From Symbiodinium natans (Eukaryota > Sar > Dinophyceae > Suessiales > Symbiodiniaceae): DNA of 64,000 nucleotides. The first letter of the stretch is position 1; every line of letters begins with the position of its first letter. Under the pieces are notes generated by a model that was not told where the DNA came from, did no database searches, and was given only the letters and a program-made list of their open reading frames with translations. The translations under genes and the position numbers were made by a program. Shown here piece after piece: positions 59,901 through 64,000 of this stretch. The stretch spans positions 188,001-252,000 of the forward strand of contig CAJNDS010002536.1 of NCBI GenBank assembly GCA_905221605.1, written 5' to 3'.

Positions 59901-61397
59901 CGAACGTGCCTACAAAGTTATGTCACTCTCTCTTCTTATCTTCTTTCTCAGCGTTCCTTTATATTCATTCTTTCTTTCTTTGATCCAGTTTAGAGCAGGG
60001 GTATCTCTTGAGTTTCTGGTACAAGTTGCTTCAGGAGCGTTAGCCACAAATCCTGGTTCTGGACTGAAGATCCAATCGCCACCCTCGTGCAAGAAGCCCA
60101 AAGCCCTCCCACTTGGCCCAGCCTGGCGTCCATCGTCCGGCCAAGGGATTCGCCCCGGTGTACTGGCCTGGCAACGCAAATCTAAGCAGGCACGGACGTG
60201 ACCGTCATGTAATGCCGGCGAAGCTTCTTCACTGGCCTTCTGGGCTAAAAAGGTCTAGGAGTGCAAATTCTGGGGGGCGGGATTTGCACAACTGTTGCAC
60301 TATGTGTCCGAAGTTCGACCCGCTATTCGCAGCGTGCTATCCAGCGCAGATCCCCCTAAGTTGCGAGGCCCCGCGTATCTTTTGGATTTTGTGTGCTCTT
60401 GCTTAAACATCCGGAAAATCCCCCAGTGGTTAGCTCCAAGGTCTAGCATCTTTGAACTAACAATGCCAAAGAGCCAAAAAAACACGGTACCTTCAGCTTG
60501 CTGCCGCAGTGCTAAACTTCAGCACGGCGCGCGATCCGTACGGCCGCTGCGATGCTACCTCTGAGAAGGCAGGAACGCTGTCATGCGGCATCTGGGAAGG
60601 AATATTGTGGTACTGGTATCAAGGAATGAACCCTGCCAGGTCACGATGATGTCAAACGGATTCTCAATGGCCACGATGATGCCTCAGAACGCACACAGTA
60701 TCTTGTGCAGTGTGGGCGCAAGCAAACCTCCAAGTGCTAACCCCTATGTAAGCCTGCCTTCAACCACAGTACTGCCTGTCTTTCTGTCAAGCTGCGAGCG
60801 GCCACCTGGATTTTCCTTGGCCGTCAAAAGCTTGGTTTAGGGTACAAGGCGTTTCGGGAGTAGGTGAGGCTTACCGAGGGCTCGGATGCTGAGCCAGGAC
60901 GCTGCGCGACGGCAATTCAGATTCAGGATCTCAGGCTCTCGGAGCAGGAAGGTAAGCACGGCTGCAGTAGGAGGGGGTTGAAACCTTGAGGGTCCCAGAC
61001 CTCCATCCCAGTCTGGCATCTCCCAGGTCTTTCCCAGCTGGATGATGTGGATCCCCTCCACCGTCCGGCGGAAGATGTAGCGCTTCATGCGGTAGTCCAC
61101 ATTGCCTGAAGGAGGCAAGGGGTGGGCTCCATGGGGCTCAGAGTTGTGTACTTGCGCAGACTGTGCAGACTGGGCTACAGAAGCTGCCAATTCCTCCCAT
61201 GACATGGGCCAAGATGCGAGTGCCCAGGTGGGTCTTGCAGACCAGCCTGTGTCAAGGCTTGAGAGCTGGGCTCCCCAGCTCTAGGAGGAGGACCTAACGA
61301 ACAGTCTTTACCCTAAACCCTAAACCCTAAATCAGGTTTCTTGAAAATCAAGCGGCATCATCTGGATGTCCTCCTCCTTGCTCGCCATGGCTGCCAT
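56916..61397 (-). CDS. RPSA: Cytosolic small-subunit ribosomal protein uS2 (RPSA, p40), multi-exon
   Basis: uS2/RPSA is a core protein of the 40S ribosomal subunit. Minus-strand exons in family order: about 61356-61397 ([14 protein letters not shown]; two in-frame ATG codons, 61397 and 61388); about 61019-61105 ([14 protein letters not shown], then [12 protein letters not shown]); 60645-60682 ([12 protein letters not shown]); about 60523-60560 ([15 protein letters not shown]); 60123-60167 ([14 protein letters not shown]); 59802-59881 ([20 protein letters not shown], then DPRTDNQ); 59283-59384 ([19 protein letters not shown], then [11 protein letters not shown]); about 58008-58086 ([20 protein letters not shown], then WRDPEE); 56916-57035 ([20 protein letters not shown], consistent with a Trp-rich C-terminal tail). 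The segments usually read as LAAxxHLGTKN, KLLLAAR and SIxLMxWLLAREV were not located. The final exon and stop are not established. Phase agrees at 60523/60167, 60123/59881, 59802/59384. GC donors follow 60523, 60123 and 59283. Confidence 0.95.
57090..57430 (-). CDS. Coding-like readings inside the uS2 gene (possible extra exons)
   Basis: Two minus-strand stretches between the WRDPEE exon and the C-terminal exon of uS2 read like protein: about 57285-57425 ([20 protein letters not shown]) and about 57092-57178 ([19 protein letters not shown]). Typical uS2 proteins have nothing similar at this place, so they are more likely intronic chance frames, an insertion, or remains of something else. Confidence 0.25.
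57918..57990. repeat. TTTAGGG units around a dispersed T-run/TGCCACCCGC motif
   Basis: TTTAGGG units at 57919-57935 and 57968-57980 flank TTCTTTTTTGCCACCCGCTTAGCTGACC (57936-57963). The same core occurs at 17900-17927. It lies just downstream (gene orientation) of the uS2 exon ending near 58008. Confidence 0.7.
61310..61335. repeat. CCCTAAA tract next to the first uS2 exon
   Basis: Three near-perfect CCCTAAA units followed by TCAGG. The tract lies about 20 bases inside the first intron, counted from the end of the exon at 61356. Confidence 0.8.
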
Positions 61398-61776
61398 GGC
61401 ACCAGAGCCTCCCCCACCTCCCCCTTGAGCCTCGGTCGGCCCTGGAGTGCAGGCTTTATTTCGGGGACTCGACTCTACTCCCATACAGGAACCGAGCAGC
61501 CCTGAAGCTTCAAGGCGCCACGATGAACAAGGCTCTTATCCATGAGCCTGGGCACAGCTGGAGGCCCGAAATCCGAAAATCTGCTGAGCAATGAATTTCA
61601 AAAGCCCCAGAACAACAAGTCCTCACCCCCCGAGCTCCGGGCCCAGCACAGCGAGTACGCCGCAGCCCAAGGGGCGAGGGACTGAGGGGAGCCCGTGCCC
61701 TGCAGAAAGATGTGGACACGTGTGGACTAGTGGATTTCCAGAGGTTGGGGAGGGGCTTCCACCCTTGTTTGTTAAT

Positions 61777-61777
<1 letters not shown>

Positions 61778-61810
<33 letters not shown>
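61778..61810. repeat. C33 homopolymer
   Basis: Thirty-three consecutive C on the plus strand, about 380 bases upstream of the uS2 start codon in gene orientation. It is the longest homopolymer of the window. Confidence 0.95.
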
Positions 61811-61812
<2 letters not shown>

Positions 61813-61914
61813 CCGCGTGACACTAAGACTATAACTTGGGGCAACGGTTAACCACTCCGCCAGTTCACCCGATGCCAGCACTCGCTGCGCTTGCCGGGTC
61901 GACTCAACAAGCAA

Positions 61915-61955
61915 TCTTCCTTCCTTCCTTGTTTCCTTCCTTCCTTCCTTCCTTC
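61915..61955. repeat. TTCC microsatellite
   Basis: CTTCCTTCC-type units, about ten copies with one interruption, upstream of uS2. Confidence 0.9.
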
Positions 61956-62059
61956 CCCAAACAGACCTTATGAATAACACACCGACTTGGGTCGGCTCCC
62001 TGTTACTTTGGGCATGGGCACTCCAGCTTGTTGGACAAAGCGACAATCCCTCTCTACCT

Positions 62060-62170
62060 CTCTGGACTGGGATCTTCTGGGAGCATCGACACAGATCTGC
62101 ATCTGTACAGTAGCGCGTCCTGCTCCAGCTCGTTGAGCATGCGGCGAAGGAAAATGGGAACTAACACCTG
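62060..62170 (-). CDS. Candidate exon of an unrecognised gene upstream of uS2
   Basis: The minus strand reads VPIFLRRMLNELEQDALLYR and then SVSMLPEDPSPE without interruption. It has the composition of a real exon but no family was recognised. It would be part of a gene ending just upstream of uS2 in the same orientation. Confidence 0.4.
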
Positions 62171-62619
62171 GGGTCAGTTCGAGCTCGAGTAGGTGGGTCA
62201 TCGCTAAAGCAACAAGACTAGCAACTTCTCTGTGTCGAGAGGTTTCACAATGAACGTTCCACATGCCAAATCCAGGATGTAAACAAAGGCAGGCACCATC
62301 GCGGCATCAGACTTCCCATGTTGCACCGCGAAGCTTTGCCAGTAGGGTGCCATGGTTTAAAGCTGAGGCCCCAACATAAAAGCAAACGCCTCGGCTCTGT
62401 AAGCAGCTCACATGTGTAAACACGGACAACAACCGAGCCATCTACCCTTTCCTTTGCATCAGGACTGCTGGACTGCCCTAAATGCGCAAACACTCACTAC
62501 ACCGATGTGATGCTGAGCTTACCAGCACAGGAGGCTAGAGATCAGATCGCAGCAGTCAAGTTGCAACAGAGGCTGTTGAATAAATACCTCAGTCAGGGTG
62601 GAGATGGTGTGCGAGCTCT

Positions 62620-62780
62620 GTGAAACATGGTTGGAGACAGCCTGAGAAGAATTCGATGGGCTGCGGGGTATCGGGGGGCTGGGCCGGCTTTGCAAAAGTG
62701 CGATCCAAGGGTCTGAGGCTAGTAGTAGCTGTAGCACTCGCGGCCGCGATCGCGGTCGGGGTGTGGGTCAGCACTACTAC
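62620..62780 (-). CDS. Candidate exon, unrecognised
   Basis: Two minus-strand frames are open. One is Ser/Pro-rich (SPPIPRSPSNSSQAVSNHVS), the other contains AQPPDTPQPIEFFSGCLQP. Neither matches a known family and it is not clear which frame is used, if any. Confidence 0.22.
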
Positions 62781-63254
62781 CAGGTCACGGTCGCGTGGTT
62801 AACGCCGCGTCGCTTTGCCGGCCCGCCAGCCCGTCCCTTCTTTTCTTCACGATCCCACCACCTCTTCTTTCTCGACCTCTTCCTCACTCAGTCATACCCC
62901 AAATACCATATTGAACCATTCAATATTGACACCCCCCCTCCCCCAAATCCTGCGAACCTTTCAAATCTTTCAATGATAACTTGAACTCTGAAGGGTTCGT
63001 CCCACCCCCCCTGCTAAAACAAAGACTGTAAACTCAAGCCTGGACGCTAGCTTTCACGATAATAGTAATAGTGGCCAGAGTCATCGGAAGAATAAGAGTC
63101 GTGAAAGGAACAGGAGCCGTCATCCTCATCATTTTATTATTCTTGTCTCGTCGCCATCGTCATCATTGCAAATTACAAAAGAAAAGGAAACGTACCCGAT
63201 GTGGGCATTGTGTTCACAGGCAGGGCTTCAGAGAGAGCACCTTTTTTTTTTCCC

Positions 63255-63660
63255 TCAACACCACATGATAGCCGAGCAGCACCGCCGTGGGCCTCCTCGC
63301 AAGGCGCAGCAGCGTGCGCCCAAGGCGGGGCGGGCGTTGCCGAAGGGAGGCATCGGCACACTCCTCCGCGTTTGGGTGGACAGGATTGAAACGGTTTTCC
63401 ATATACCCACCCACACCAAGCAGGTGAGCTCTGAGTTCGAAGGTCGGTGTCTGAGGCGCTCAGGCTTCAGAAGTGCTCTCCGTTCTTGTTTCAACCTTTG
63501 ACCCGAACCACCCCCTATTCGTGGCCTCGCGCCAAAGGTCAGCGGCTCGCTGGCCCAAGCGCTCGGCGCGCAACTTTGTGGGCACCGGCCAAACATCCTC
63601 CTCCTGAGGCGCAGCGTCCGCTTGAGTGTGGGAGAATGGCGCTTTGACACGCTTTGTTTG
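63255..63660 (-). CDS. Candidate exons of an unrecognised protein at the right edge
   Basis: At about 63500-63650 the minus strand reads FSHTQADAAPQEEDVWPVPT, then KLRAERLGQRAADLWREATN. At about 63260-63390 it reads VHPNAEECADASLRQRPPRL. Both look like charged, coding sequence in the same orientation as the other genes. The family is unknown, and the gene may continue past the window edge. Confidence 0.4.
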
Positions 63661-64000
63661 CTTTTTGTGCATATATTACGTCCGAGCCAACTGCAGGGGT
63701 TGTACCCTGGACCCTTTTGGTTGTACCCTTGGGTTTCGGGGAAACTTGTTGAAGATCCGGTAGTATCAGGGCCATAGTCGGATATGAAGGGGAACCTTTA
63801 GGGGTACAACCTTAGGAGTACGAGTCTTAACCCCTTGATCAAAGGAGTTGGTTGTGTTTCAATTCCCCCCCAGTTTTTTAGGCTTCACAAGGCCCGCATA
63901 TTGTTGCTTGAGGACTGTGCGGATCAGAAGATGCTGCAGCATTGCTGCGCGCCCTGCGTCGACTGAAGCAAGGCTGCTTACTGCACTAACATCTGTTTCT

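Noticed and set aside
1-64000. Search for tRNA, rRNA, reverse transcriptase, transposase and CRISPR arrays
   Set aside because: No cloverleaf with conserved tRNA boxes, no rRNA core, no RT (YxDD) or DDE context and no regularly spaced repeats were recognised by eye. Short or divergent ones could be missed without a model-based scan.

Overview
The window looks like nuclear DNA of a dinoflagellate (alveolate). This is inferred from: genes broken into many very short exons (about 35-100 nt); introns that often begin with GC instead of GT, supported by reading-phase checks at many junctions; dozens of degenerate interstitial CCCTAAA/TTTAGGG tracts; many long poly-C/poly-G runs and microsatellites; and a calcium-dependent protein kinase of the plant/alveolate type. 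There are no bacterial-style operons, and no rRNA, tRNA, transposase or reverse transcriptase was recognised. The exact genus cannot be told.

Every recognisable gene lies on the minus strand, so the window reads from right to left as a unidirectional gene block: unrecognised exons (about 63.6-62.0 kb); cytosolic ribosomal protein uS2/RPSA (61.4-56.9 kb); an unassigned stretch with coding-like fragments, one resembling an ABC transporter (56.2-53.5 kb); a CDPK with kinase domain and EF-hands (51.1-42.5 kb); candidate exons of an unrecognised helical protein (41.7-40.4 kb); a full-length-type ABCC (MRP-like) transporter (35.6-22.9 kb); a calpain-family (C2) cysteine protease (17.5-10.5 kb) with possible extra exons at 18.7 and 9.8-9.3 kb; and a nucleotidyltransferase-fold protein in one open reading frame (5.8 kb to about 5.0 kb).

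Between genes and inside introns lie telomere-like tracts, AT-rich degenerate repeats (6.8-7.1, 8.5-8.8, 18.8, 21.3-21.7, 23.8-24.0 kb), a pyrimidine-rich zone with a TTC repeat (36.2-37.0 kb), a diverged tandem duplication (20.1 and 20.7 kb) and a short dispersed motif containing TGCCACCCGC. The genes do not form an obvious pathway: they are a housekeeping ribosomal protein, a calcium-dependent kinase, an efflux-type transporter, a calpain-type protease and an NTase. Exon borders were assigned by eye from family motifs and splice phase; several exons of each gene were not located, so the gene spans are minimum extents.
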